Below the pieces are notes generated by a model. The model ran no database searches. It saw nothing but the letters and a program-made list of their open reading frames with translations, and was not told where the DNA came from. From NCBI GenBank assembly GCA_902520835.1, contig CABYPD010000006.1, forward strand, positions 1 to 64,000: a stretch of 64,000 nucleotides of DNA. Direction: 5' to 3'. Made by a program: the position numbers and the translations under genes. The DNA is from an uncultured Bacteroidota bacterium. GTDB lineage: Bacteria > Bacteroidota > Bacteroidia > Flavobacteriales > Flavobacteriaceae. Below are positions 35,115 to 44,497 of the stretch, in pieces (positions within the stretch are counted from its first letter, which is position 1; each line of letters begins with the position of its first letter).

Positions 35115-36086
35115 ATGAAAAAAAACGTTTTAATCACTGGTGCTGCAGGTTTTTTAGGATCTCATTTATGTGATTATTTTCTTTCAAAAAACTATAAAGT
35201 CATTGGTATTGACAACTTTATTACTGGAAGTCCAAAAAATCTTTCTCATTTAACAACAAATTCTGATTTTGAATTTAGAGAAATTGATATCACTCATGAT
35301 TTTAAAATAGATGACTCAATAGATTATATCCTTCACTTTGCTTCTCCAGCTAGTCCAATTGACTATTTGCAAATTCCACTAGAAACTTTGAGAGTAGGAT
35401 CTTTAGGTACTGAGAATGTATTAAAAATAGCTTTTAGGAATAATGCACGTATTTTAATTGCTTCCACATCAGAAGTCTATGGAGATCCTTTAGAGCACCC
35501 CCAAAAGGAAGAATATTGTGGAAATGTTGATCCCGTTGGTCCCCGAGGGGTTTATGATGAAACTAAAAGGTTTCAAGAGGCACTAACTACTGCTTATCAC
35601 ACCTTTCACGGGCTGAATATTCGAATCGCAAGAATATTCAACACCTATGGCGCGAGAATGAGAGTGAATGATGGCAGAGCAATCCCAGCCTTTATGGGTC
35701 AAGTCTTAAGAGAAGAAAGCTTAACAGTATTTGGAGATGGTTCTCAAACAAGGTCTTTTTGTTATATAGATGACATGGTTGAAGGAATATACAAACTATT
35801 ACATTCAAATTATTCTAAACCAATGAACTTAGGAAATCCTGAAGAAATTACTTTAATTGATCTTGCTAATGAAATTATAGCGCTAGGTGGTAAAAACAAT
35901 AAAATTATTTTTAAACCACTTCCAATCAATGATCCTATTAAGAGAAAACCAGATATAACAAAAGCAATGAGTATTTTGAATTGGAAGCCTAAGATTTCAA
36001 GAAAAGAAGGACTAGAAAATACCTTCAACTATTTTAGAAACTTATCTTTTGAAGAATTAAATAAAAAAGAACATAAATTTGCATAA
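35115..36086 (+). CDS. uxs: UDP-glucuronate decarboxylase (UDP-xylose synthase)
   Basis: Extended SDR of 323 residues, converting UDP-glucuronate to UDP-xylose. Motifs: VLITGAAGFLGSHLCDYFL, ILHFASPASPIDYLQIPLETL (hallmark of the family), IASTSEVYGDPLEHPQKEEYCGNVDP, GPRGVYDETKRFQEAL with catalytic YxxxK, and RIFNTYGARMRVNDGRAIPAF. It is divergent from the winged-helix gene, and the dehydrogenase two genes away could provide its substrate. It is followed after 15 bases by a decayed lipoprotein gene and then wzi. Confidence 0.93.
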   Translation: MKKNVLITGAAGFLGSHLCDYFLSKNYKVIGIDNFITGSPKNLSHLTTNSDFEFREIDITHDFKIDDSIDYILHFASPASPIDYLQIPLETLRVGSLGTENVLKIAFRNNARILIASTSEVYGDPLEHPQKEEYCGNVDPVGPRGVYDETKRFQEALTTAYHTFHGLNIRIARIFNTYGARMRVNDGRAIPAFMGQVLREESLTVFGDGSQTRSFCYIDDMVEGIYKLLHSNYSKPMNLGNPEEITLIDLANEIIALGGKNNKIIFKPLPINDPIKRKPDITKAMSILNWKPKISRKEGLENTFNYFRNLSFEELNKKEHKFA

Positions 36087-36101
36087 CATATTTAATCAAT
36101 C

Positions 36102-36560
36102 ATGAATAAATTTTCAAAAATTAATTTGCTACTAATTTTTATTCTTGCTTTTGTCATAGACTCCTGTTCTTATCCTGAGATGATTAGAAATGAATTGGTT
36201 TATGAAAATGATTTTGAAAGCTCAGATTTGAACTCGATTGACGGTGGAGACATCATGTCATTTAATAATACAAACGTTATTGGTGATTTTAACAATGATG
36301 GATTTACCCTGTTTTTGGAAGATGTGGTAGATCACGATTATATTTTTATTTGATTTGATTTATATATTCATGGGTCTTGGGATGGTAATTTTAATGGGTT
36401 TTCTGAAAATGATAAGCCTGACAAATGGGTAATGGAATTTAAACCAGATATGCAATTATATCAACCCAACGCTATAGATAAAGATGGTGTAACACAACAA
36501 AAATGTGATGAAAGTTAGTCAATGGATAACATAAGAGTTCGCGCAGATAAATATCAATGA
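36102..36560 (+). pseudogene. Decayed lipoprotein gene with two in-frame stops
   Basis: The frame starts MNKFSKINLLLIFILAFVIDSCS, a lipoprotein signal ending in Cys, and reads HDYIFI before TGA at 36351-36353. Directly after it, in the same frame, comes FDLYIHGSWDGNFNGFSEND, clearly the same protein, until TAG at 36516-36518. The frame then continues SMDNIRVRADKYQ to a TGA that overlaps the wzi ATG by the usual four bases (ATGA), so the original reading frame is preserved end to end. An internal deletion is also likely, since about 150 codons seems short for the family. It was probably a surface lipoprotein of the capsule locus. A sequencing error could explain one stop but hardly both. Confidence 0.75.
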
Positions 36561-38230
36561 AATTAAAAAATCTATTGTTATTTTTTCCAATATACATCAT
36601 TGGACAAAACATAAACCTTAATAATGATTTTAACAACCAACTTATTAGGTATTCTGTTTTATCAAATGAAATCAATACAGATTTATCTTTTAACGTTAGG
36701 CCCTTAAACGTTCATTCATTCTCCGAAGTTTTAGGGAATCAATACAAAACAATTTTGAGCAACTCCTCCAATACCATTCAATTAAAAACTTTGGGAATAG
36801 ATTATTTTATTGAATACAATTCTCATCATCCCTATAACAGAAACAATGGGACGATGATCCCCAATAAGGGTTATCAGCACATCATCTCTCCTGGAATATT
36901 TATTAAAACTGGACCTTTAACGATTCAATTCAAGCCTGAACATCATTTTAGTGAAAATAAAGAATTTGATGGTTTTTGGGAAGGTCATTACTCTGTGATT
37001 TGGGCTAAAAGATATAGACTTTGGAATCATATTGATATGCCTGAAAGATTTGGAAACACCAATCACAATAAAACAACTTTTGGACAATCAAGCATTCGGC
37101 TTAACTGGAAAAGTCTTTCTTTAGGGGTTTCTAATGAAAACTTATGGTGGGGTCCATCTCTTAGAAACAGTATTATGATGAGTAATCATGCTGAAGGCTT
37201 TAGACATATTACTTTTAACACATTAAAACCCATCAAAACTTTTATCGGAAATTTTGAATGGCAAGTCATTACTGGAAGACTGGAAAGTTCTGGTTTTACT
37301 CCTCCTCGGACAGATATTGAATATGCTGGAAGAAAACTATACATACCTAAAATAAATCAGCAGGGAAGAACAGATGATTGGCGATATTTACAAGGTTATG
37401 TTTTTTCTTATTCACCAAAATGGATTGATGGTCTTTCATTGGGAATCATTCGTTGGGTTCAGATGTACTCTGCCTTGGTGGAAGGAAAGTACTGGTGGAT
37501 GGAAGGAAAACCTACTTATTTTCCTGCTTTTCAAAATTTTTTTAGATCTAATGATAAATACGAAAACTATGAAGCTCAGACCAATCAAGCTGCAGGAGTT
37601 TTTTTAAGATGGCTTTGGAAAAATTCTAAAGCAGAAATTTATGCTGAATTCCATCATAATGATTCTAAAACAAATTTTAGAGACCTACTTTTAGACTCTG
37701 ATCATAGTAGAGCAGCAACCATTGGACTACAAAAAATCTTCAATATTAATAATGATGATTTTTTATTTAATTGGGAGTGGACTCAAATGGAACAGACGGG
37801 TGGTCGACTCATTAGAAATGCAGGTTCTTGGTATGAACATGGCTGGGTTTATGATGGATATACTAATAAGGGTGAAGTTTTAGGAAGTGCCATAGGTCCT
37901 GGATCAAACTCTCATTATTTTTCTTTAAATAGAATTAGCGGAAAAGAATTAATTGGAATTGGATTAGAAATTATTGATAATGATAATGATTTTTATCATG
38001 AGGCATTTGTCTCTGAAAGAGATTTTAAAAGAAATTGGAAAGATATAAATATTCACCTCAAATACAATAAAAGCTTTAATTATTTTAATCTTTCTAGTAA
38101 TCTAGTTTATATTAGAAGCTTAAATTATCAATGGGAGTTTGATGATTATGCAACACCGTACTACCATCCAGGAAGAGATCTGGATAATTTTCACTTAAGC
38201 TTAAAACTCACTTATTTTGGTAATTGGTAA
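36557..38230 (+). CDS. wzi: Capsule assembly protein, Wzi family
   Basis: A 557-residue outer-membrane barrel protein with an N-terminal signal (MKLKNLLLFFPIYIIGQNI). Aromatic-rich alternating strands and the stretches WAKRYRLWNHIDMPERFG, KSLSLGVSNENLWWGPSLRNSI, GFRHITFNT and QWEFDDYATPYYHPGRD are typical of the Bacteroidota Wzi-like family, which helps attach capsule to the surface. It overlaps the lipoprotein pseudogene by four bases and, convergently, the following glycosyltransferase gene by 23 bases. Likely partner of the Wza/Wzz/Wzy system encoded just beyond. Confidence 0.85.
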   Translation: MKLKNLLLFFPIYIIGQNINLNNDFNNQLIRYSVLSNEINTDLSFNVRPLNVHSFSEVLGNQYKTILSNSSNTIQLKTLGIDYFIEYNSHHPYNRNNGTMIPNKGYQHIISPGIFIKTGPLTIQFKPEHHFSENKEFDGFWEGHYSVIWAKRYRLWNHIDMPERFGNTNHNKTTFGQSSIRLNWKSLSLGVSNENLWWGPSLRNSIMMSNHAEGFRHITFNTLKPIKTFIGNFEWQVITGRLESSGFTPPRTDIEYAGRKLYIPKINQQGRTDDWRYLQGYVFSYSPKWIDGLSLGIIRWVQMYSALVEGKYWWMEGKPTYFPAFQNFFRSNDKYENYEAQTNQAAGVFLRWLWKNSKAEIYAEFHHNDSKTNFRDLLLDSDHSRAATIGLQKIFNINNDDFLFNWEWTQMEQTGGRLIRNAGSWYEHGWVYDGYTNKGEVLGSAIGPGSNSHYFSLNRISGKELIGIGLEIIDNDNDFYHEAFVSERDFKRNWKDINIHLKYNKSFNYFNLSSNLVYIRSLNYQWEFDDYATPYYHPGRDLDNFHLSLKLTYFGNW

Positions 38231-39323
38231 GACCTTGGAAAACTTCTAAATACTGATTAGAAATAAAATCCCAATTATATTTTTTTGGGAGTATGTAGCC
38301 GGTATTTTGATGAATAAGTTCATTGTATCTTTCTTCAAATTCATTTATTTTATTGCTAATTGAGTTTTCATTTTTATTAAAAAGAATTGATTTTTTATTA
38401 TAGAGCATTTCTCTATTAAAAACAGTGTCTAATGCTAAGATTTGACAGTTCAAATCAAGAGCATTGATCATGGTAGGATTGGTACCTCCAAACTCGTGAC
38501 CATGGATATATCCATAGCAATTTTGATATAAAGCAGTTAAATCAGCTTGATCGTTAACATAACCAGTGAAAACGACTTTGTTAGAGGAGAGTAATTTGAT
38601 ATTACTAGCGTAATCATCATTATACGGTACATCGCCAACTATCACAATTGAATTATTTGAGTTAGATTTTAAAAAACCTTCAATGATTAATTTAGAGTTA
38701 TTATCTGGAATTAACCTGCCTACAATTAAATAATAATTTTTTTTGTTTAAGCTAAATTTTTCTAAGATTTTAGATTTATTATCAACTATCATTGTTGATC
38801 CATATGCGATTACATTAGATTTTTTACTAAATTTTTTTTCATACACTTTACTCATTTCATCTGAATCATTAATAATCTGATCGTAAAAAAGAGTGGCCAT
38901 TTTTGAAGCCCACTTGAAATAAATTGATCCCAAACCTTTCCATTTTGGTCTTAGCCATTCCAATCCGTCAACGTTGATACATGTTTTTTTTCTAAAAATT
39001 TTTGTTAGTAATCCAAAAGGGCCATTCGCTGAATTTACCACTATTACAACATCACTTTTTGAAAAGCAAACATGAATAAAGGAAAAAAAAGAATTAAATA
39101 ATTGGGAAAAGACTTTTGAATAAACAGATGGAGTGTAAACTAAATGGACACCGTTAACTTTTTTAGGTTTTTTATTAAACAATTTTCTATGACAGTATAC
39201 AGTAACTTCATTGCCAGACTTTACTAGTCTTTCAGAAAGTTCTTTTACTAAAGTTTCATATCCCGAGTAGACATAAGGATATCCTCTTGAGCCTATAATT
39301 GCAATTCTTAATTTTTTATTCAA
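38208..39323 (-). CDS. Glycosyltransferase with N-terminal DUF1972 domain (rhamnosyltransferase-like)
   Basis: A GT4 enzyme of 371 residues. The N-terminus RIAIIGSRGYPYVYSGYETLVKELSERL is the DUF1972 signature; the donor half has YLIVGRLIPDNNSKLIIEGF, VVFTGYVNDQADLTALYQNC and GYIHGHEFGGTNPTMINAL. Relatives such as Cps2T/WchF transfer rhamnose to the primed glucose, which would link this locus to the dTDP-rhamnose genes; this is inference from the family. Last gene of the second polysaccharide locus, overlapping its upstream neighbour by eight bases. Confidence 0.9.
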   Translation of the reverse strand: MNKKLRIAIIGSRGYPYVYSGYETLVKELSERLVKSGNEVTVYCHRKLFNKKPKKVNGVHLVYTPSVYSKVFSQLFNSFFSFIHVCFSKSDVVIVVNSANGPFGLLTKIFRKKTCINVDGLEWLRPKWKGLGSIYFKWASKMATLFYDQIINDSDEMSKVYEKKFSKKSNVIAYGSTMIVDNKSKILEKFSLNKKNYYLIVGRLIPDNNSKLIIEGFLKSNSNNSIVIVGDVPYNDDYASNIKLLSSNKVVFTGYVNDQADLTALYQNCYGYIHGHEFGGTNPTMINALDLNCQILALDTVFNREMLYNKKSILFNKNENSISNKINEFEERYNELIHQNTGYILPKKYNWDFISNQYLEVFQGLTNYQNK

Positions 39324-40494
39324 AACTTGAGATTAAAGAATTTAACTTTTTTGAGAAAACTTGTTTTGTAAAGTTATTGGAAACGAAATTTATAGAATTA
39401 TCAATATTTATTTTTTGTGAATCTAAATCTTTAATATAACTTAAAATTAATTGAGTAGATTTTATAATATCATTGTAATCTATTAGTAATCCATTATTAA
39501 AATCATTCAAAATTTCCCTGGGCCCACCACTGTCTGTAGATATTACAGGTGTTTTACTTTCAATAGCTTCAAATATTACGGTTGGAAAAGGATCTGGACC
39601 TATCGGAGTATGAATAAAAAAATGAGACTTATCTAAAATCGATTTAATATCATTTCTATATCCTAAAAAAACAACATTTTTTTCAATTTTATAATCTTTT
39701 ACTTTGGACCTTAGTTTATTTAAATATTTATTATAGTAAGGCAAAGTGTCACCAACAATTTGTAAAATTAAATCCTTTCTTTCTTTTAAAATTTCATTAA
39801 ATAATTCAATTAAAAATAAATGTCCTTTATAAGGTATTATTCTAGATATATTAGTGAACACAATTTTATTTTTATCTATTTTCTTTACATTAGAAAAATC
39901 AAAATTAAAACCATTATTGATAACCTTCACTTTTTTATTTAATACTCCGTTACTTAACCAAAAATCTCTTGTAAAATGAGATACAGTAATAATTTTTTTA
40001 GAAAAAAAGTTAAAAATTTTAGTTAAAAATTTTGTGTACAATTTAGAACTAGAAGGTACTTCATGAACATGAAAAACAGATGGTATATTTTTTAAATATG
40101 CAGCAAAAGTTGGACTTACAGCAGTTGATGTGTTTGTGTACACTAAATCAATATCACATTCTTTTATAAGTTTTTTGATTTGAAAAGTTGATTTGATTAT
40201 AAAAATTAACCTATTAATAAGTCCAAAAAAATTAAAATACTTTTTTCTAAATACACCAATATTAATTATTGATAAATCAATACTTTTCAGTAACGTATGA
40301 TTATTTAAAGGTCCATTTTCCGGTAATATCAAATGAACTGAGTGTCCCGATTTAATAAGTATTTCAATTATTGAGATTAGAATTTTACTTGCACCGTAAA
40401 GATCATTTGAACTATGAACCAATAAAATATTTTTAGTAGATTTTTTCAATTTCTTTAATAAAATTATACCTATTAAATTTTTGTACCCTTTCAA
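39316..40494 (-). CDS. Glycosyltransferase family 4
   Basis: A 392-codon frame; recognisable GT4 sequence begins at NILLVHSSNDLYGASKILISI, about 20 residues in, and the first 62 bases overlap the upstream gene, so the true start may be later at a non-ATG codon. Donor half: NKIVFTNISRIIPYKGHLFLIELF, VVFLGYRNDIKSILDKSHFF and PFPTVIFEAIESKTPVISTDSGG with the conserved E-x7-E. The sugar is unknown. Confidence 0.9.
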   Translation of the reverse strand: MKGYKNLIGIILLKKLKKSTKNILLVHSSNDLYGASKILISIIEILIKSGHSVHLILPENGPLNNHTLLKSIDLSIINIGVFRKKYFNFFGLINRLIFIIKSTFQIKKLIKECDIDLVYTNTSTAVSPTFAAYLKNIPSVFHVHEVPSSSKLYTKFLTKIFNFFSKKIITVSHFTRDFWLSNGVLNKKVKVINNGFNFDFSNVKKIDKNKIVFTNISRIIPYKGHLFLIELFNEILKERKDLILQIVGDTLPYYNKYLNKLRSKVKDYKIEKNVVFLGYRNDIKSILDKSHFFIHTPIGPDPFPTVIFEAIESKTPVISTDSGGPREILNDFNNGLLIDYNDIIKSTQLILSYIKDLDSQKINIDNSINFVSNNFTKQVFSKKLNSLISSFE

Positions 40495-41527
40495 ATCCTT
40501 TCGAAACTAATTTATTTGAAAGTTCTTTGCTTTGAATCAATTCTTTCATTCTTTCACATAAATTAATTTCATTTTGTTTATCAAAGTATAATACAGAATC
40601 TTCAGCAATTTCTCTAAATATTGGAATATCTGAGCATATAACTGGAACTTTAAGCTTTAGAGCTTCTATTAATGGTATACCAAAACCTTCATCAATAGAG
40701 GGAAATACATACATTAATGAGTTGTTGTAAAAATAAAGAGCTTTATTTTTATTAATATACCCAGGAATTAGAACACAATTAAAGAGATTATGTTCTGCAA
40801 TATATTTTTCAATTTTTAATAGAATCTTATTGTCCCCATTAATGTAAGTTGATCCTGCTAAAACTAACTTATAATCAACATTTAATTCTTCTTTTAATTT
40901 TTTAAATGCTTTTAACAGAGTCAATAAACTTTTTCTCTTTTCAAATGTTCCAACATGTAAAATATATTTTTTACCATTTTTATTAGTTTGTTGAATTGAA
41001 AAATTTTCAGAACTCTGATAAACTGGATAAATTTTATTTTTTTTAAATACTGTTTCCAATCCTTTTTTAGAATAATTACTGGTTGTAACGATAGTAGTTT
41101 TACTATCAAGTCCCAATTGAATTAATTTAGTATAATAATTTCTCCAAATACTTGGATAATTTTTTGGGTATTTCCAAAATAAATTATCGTGGATTATAAC
41201 TATTTTTTTTGAAGAACAAATAATAGGAGCAACATAGTCGGGACAAATAACAATATCTACTTTATTAATTAATAATTTAATAGGTAAAATAATTTGTTTC
41301 CAAACAAAATATCTTATTTGAAATATCCATCGAATTATTCTGAATTTAGAATTTATAAAAAACTGATTATTTGTTATTTTATTAATATCATGAGAAAAAA
41401 TGTATTCAATCTCATCACTACCATAAGTCTTAGCTGCATTAACTAATTCTTCAATGTAAGTTTTTAAACCCGACAAAGCGGTTTTGTAATAGAAAACATC
41501 AACATATACCTTTTTCTTATTTTTCAT
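40433..41527 (-). CDS. Glycosyltransferase family 4
   Basis: A 364-residue GT-B enzyme: VYVDVFYYKTALSGLKTYIEELV at the N-terminus, VIIHDNLFWKYPKNYPS, TIVTTSNYSKKGLETVF, then YILHVGTFEKRKSLLTLLKAFKKL and FPSIDEGFGIPLIEALKLKVPVIC in the donor half. Similar to mannosyl- and rhamnosyl-transferases of capsule loci. It is divergent from the methyltransferase gene across 31 bases, so its expression must come from that short gap or from read-through of the export half of the locus. Confidence 0.9.
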   Translation of the reverse strand: MKNKKKVYVDVFYYKTALSGLKTYIEELVNAAKTYGSDEIEYIFSHDINKITNNQFFINSKFRIIRWIFQIRYFVWKQIILPIKLLINKVDIVICPDYVAPIICSSKKIVIIHDNLFWKYPKNYPSIWRNYYTKLIQLGLDSKTTIVTTSNYSKKGLETVFKKNKIYPVYQSSENFSIQQTNKNGKKYILHVGTFEKRKSLLTLLKAFKKLKEELNVDYKLVLAGSTYINGDNKILLKIEKYIAEHNLFNCVLIPGYINKNKALYFYNNSLMYVFPSIDEGFGIPLIEALKLKVPVICSDIPIFREIAEDSVLYFDKQNEINLCERMKELIQSKELSNKLVSKGFERVQKFNRYNFIKEIEKIY

Positions 41528-41558
41528 AATATATGCTTAGTTTAGTATAAGATTTTGC

Positions 41559-42248
41559 TTGTTTATGTTTCGTTTAATATCTAAAAATATTAAAATTTTT
41601 ATTCTCTATTGTAAGTATCATAAATTAAGTATCAAAGAAATTTTTAAAAAAATATATGATGAAAAAAAATGGGGAGATGATAAAAAGCTTTACTCAGGAC
41701 CAGGCTCTCATGAAAATGAGTTGACAAAACCATATTTAATATTTGTTAAGAATTTTTTAAAAGAAAAAAATTATACTGTAACAGACTTAGGCTGTGGAGA
41801 TTTTAATATTGGAAAAAAGCTTTACCCTTATTCAAAGAAATATATCGCAATTGATATAGTTGAAAAATTAATTGAATTAAATAAAAGAAAATATACTAAT
41901 AGTAATTTACATTTTAAGTGCATAAATGTTCTTGAAGAAAAAATACCAATATCAGATTGCATAATTATTCGTCAAGTTCTGCAGCATTTAAATAACAAAT
42001 CAATTGAAATTATTTTAAAACAGATTTATAACTTCAAATTTTTAATATTAACAGAGCATTTACCTAAAAATAAATTTATTCCAAATATTGATAAATTTAC
42101 AGGGCCAACTATTAGGCTCGATACAAGCTACAGTGGTGTTGATTTAGAAAAAAAACCTTTTAATTTGAAATTTAAATCAAAAAAGGAATTAATTATTGAA
42201 GACAAAAATTTAGGTGGTATTCACAAAACTATTATCTACAAACTTTAA
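41559..42248 (+). CDS. Class I SAM-dependent methyltransferase
   Basis: A 229-residue protein with the SAM-binding motif VTDLGCGDFNIGKKL, an acidic second strand YIAIDIVEKLIELNK, and IIIRQVLQHLNNKSIEIIL as motif post-III. The first 20 residues are hydrophobic and basic. It is the only plus-strand gene inside the 49340-38208 locus and overlaps the 3' end of the next gene by 39 bases. It is even more AT-rich than its neighbours, consistent with recent insertion. Probably methylates a sugar; target unknown. Confidence 0.75.
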   Translation: MFMFRLISKNIKIFILYCKYHKLSIKEIFKKIYDEKKWGDDKKLYSGPGSHENELTKPYLIFVKNFLKEKNYTVTDLGCGDFNIGKKLYPYSKKYIAIDIVEKLIELNKRKYTNSNLHFKCINVLEEKIPISDCIIIRQVLQHLNNKSIEIILKQIYNFKFLILTEHLPKNKFIPNIDKFTGPTIRLDTSYSGVDLEKKPFNLKFKSKKELIIEDKNLGGIHKTIIYKL

Positions 42249-43604
42249 GTTTTTTTGATATTGATTTTCAATATTTCCAACAAGGAACCAAGAAATTAAA
42301 GAGACAAAAAGATATAACTCAGCATTTGCTGTTAATAATGGAAGTATTAATCCAAATTTTGTTAGTGTTACTGTAAAGGCTAAGTGTTTATTAATGCCAT
42401 TTGATTTATAATACATTACAATTCCTGTTTTTAAAGCATTAAATAAAATTAAAATATAAATAATTAGCATTAGTAAACCCATTTGAACTCCAAAGATTAA
42501 AAATTGATTTTCACCTCCAACTTTGATAGATTGATCTACTCCACCAGCATTACCACTCATAGCCAATCCAATACCTAGTGGGTTTTCATAAATTGATATT
42601 AATCCCTCTAGCCATTCTATTAAATGACCAAGGCTAGAAGTGTTTCTAAAGGATAAAGTATCATTAATCAAAAATTTGAATTCTTCACTTGAAAAAAGAT
42701 AAATTATTATACTCACAATTAAAGAAAAAGAAACAAAGCCCAGTAAAAGTTTAAATTTTTTTTCCATTATTAGTGACAACAAAACTACCATTATAGCAGA
42801 AACTATAGCTCCTCTGGAAAACGATAAATAAAAACCAATAAAAATCAATACTAAATAAAATAGATAACTATTATTGATTCTATAATAATAAGAATATAAT
42901 ATAAATGATAATAAAAAAATAAGTGAAGAAGAATACTCAAGAGGATTAGAAAAAAAAGCAGCAAATCGAGGTTTTACATTTTGAGATTCAAAAGACCAAC
43001 TTAAGCCGTAATTACCAGAAGATTCAATTTCATTTATATCATAATTATATTTGGAGAAATCAATTAATGAATGAAAATGAGTTGAAAATATGAACTCAGT
43101 TATAATAAACAAAGAAGATGCTATTATTAGAAAATAAATTACTTTTTTAAAAGTTTTAAAAAAATATGGATCAAATTTTACGTTTCTTCCAATGGAATAA
43201 ACAATTGGAATTATTAATAGATTTTTAGCATAAATAACCCTTGATGAAAAACTTGCCTCGCCATAAGGGATTATCATGTACATAATAATTATCACAGAAA
43301 AAAATATAAACAATTTATCCAGAGAAGAAAATGAAAAACTTCTTATTAATATAGACTCTTTATTCCCAAAAATAAAAATGAAAAAACTAAAGTAAAAAAT
43401 GAAATCTTTAGAAAGTTTAATAAAGGTCAATAATAATTCTGTTTGGAATACTTTATAAGTAAGAGATTGTAATGTAATGTATATTGGTAGCCCGATGCAT
43501 ATATATAACAATAAGTATTCAAATTTGCCTTCAGATATTCTTTTGAAAGATTGAAAAAAAATAAGTGTATAACTTAAAATAAAAATAGAAGCTAGTATAA
43601 TCAT
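42210..43604 (-). CDS. O-antigen ligase/polymerase family membrane protein (Wzy-like)
   Basis: A 464-residue polytopic membrane protein with about twelve hydrophobic segments (ILASIFILSYTLIFFQSF, LFIFFSVIIIMYMIIPY, LFYLVLIFIGFYLSFSRGAIVSAIMVVLLSLI, FGVQMGLLMLIIYILILF). The loop FSRGA and the large periplasmic segment with LEGLISIYENPLGIGLAMSGN fit the O-antigen ligase/Wzy superfamily (PF04932-like). In this locus it is the probable repeat-unit polymerase, distinct from the Wzy-like protein of the first locus. A ligase role cannot be excluded. Confidence 0.8.
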   Translation of the reverse strand: MIILASIFILSYTLIFFQSFKRISEGKFEYLLLYICIGLPIYITLQSLTYKVFQTELLLTFIKLSKDFIFYFSFFIFIFGNKESILIRSFSFSSLDKLFIFFSVIIIMYMIIPYGEASFSSRVIYAKNLLIIPIVYSIGRNVKFDPYFFKTFKKVIYFLIIASSLFIITEFIFSTHFHSLIDFSKYNYDINEIESSGNYGLSWSFESQNVKPRFAAFFSNPLEYSSSLIFLLSFILYSYYYRINNSYLFYLVLIFIGFYLSFSRGAIVSAIMVVLLSLIMEKKFKLLLGFVSFSLIVSIIIYLFSSEEFKFLINDTLSFRNTSSLGHLIEWLEGLISIYENPLGIGLAMSGNAGGVDQSIKVGGENQFLIFGVQMGLLMLIIYILILFNALKTGIVMYYKSNGINKHLAFTVTLTKFGLILPLLTANAELYLFVSLISWFLVGNIENQYQKNLKFVDNSFVNTT

Positions 43605-44497
43605 ATTTTCATAGTTAAGGAATCTCTTAAACCTTTATAAACCATTTTTAATTTAAAAAATCTTAATCTTAATATAAAGTAAATTGAATATGCTAAAACT
43701 TTAAAAAATTGAAAAAAAACTATCCCATAACTATTAAATAAATCTTTATGTTTTCTCAATAAAATAATATGATTTTTAATGTTTAGATAATGAACAAAAG
43801 GATTTAAACTTCCATGTTTAGAATCATTTACATTTGATGAAAGTGACTCATGATGATATATAAACGTTTTACTAGTAAATCCTATTTTATAATTATTTTT
43901 TTTAAGTCTTAAAGACATATCAGCATCTTCATAATATGCAAAAAATCTTTCGTCTAATTTTCCAATTTCTTTAAAAATTTTAGTACTAAATAAACAGCAA
44001 CATCCTGTGAACCATTCTGTAAAATCATGTGATGAATTTAAAGAATTACCTAATTTCTTTCTTGTAATAAAATTCCCAAAAAAATAATTAATACACCCTC
44101 CTGCATTCCAAATTTCTTTACCATTATAGTTTAATATTAAAGGTTGTAAAACTGATAAATTTTTAGCTTGTACTGTTTTCAATAAAACTTCAATTAAATT
44201 TTTGTCGATAATTGTGTCATTATTAATCAAAAGAGTATAATCATAATTATTGCTTAAAGCATAATCTATTCCAGCGTTATTTGCTTTTGAAAAACCTTCA
44301 TTTTTTTTATTTTGAATTATTTCAATTTCGTTTCTATATTTAAAGTTTTTCACTTTTTTATTATCACTTTCATTATCAACTAAGATGATTTTGAAATTAG
44401 AATTTGTAGAATTTAAAATTGATTCAATACAAGTTAAAGTAATATCATATTTTTTCCAATTAACTATAATTATAGCGACTGTAGAATTTTTCATCAT
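43601..44497 (-). CDS. Glycosyltransferase family 2
   Basis: A 298-residue GT-A enzyme: VAIIIVNWKKYDITLTCIESIL, KIILVDNESDNKKVKNF, NEGFSKANNAGIDYAL, LLINNDTIIDKNLIEVLL (metal-binding Asp-type motif), EWFTGCCCLFSTKIFKEIGK and DERFFAYYEDADMSLRLKKN (catalytic base region). It resembles rhamnosyltransferases of the WbbL/RfbN group, which again suggests rhamnose use. A C-terminal hydrophobic stretch suggests membrane association. It overlaps both neighbours by four bases. Confidence 0.92.
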   Translation of the reverse strand: MMKNSTVAIIIVNWKKYDITLTCIESILNSTNSNFKIILVDNESDNKKVKNFKYRNEIEIIQNKKNEGFSKANNAGIDYALSNNYDYTLLINNDTIIDKNLIEVLLKTVQAKNLSVLQPLILNYNGKEIWNAGGCINYFFGNFITRKKLGNSLNSSHDFTEWFTGCCCLFSTKIFKEIGKLDERFFAYYEDADMSLRLKKNNYKIGFTSKTFIYHHESLSSNVNDSKHGSLNPFVHYLNIKNHIILLRKHKDLFNSYGIVFFQFFKVLAYSIYFILRLRFFKLKMVYKGLRDSLTMKI

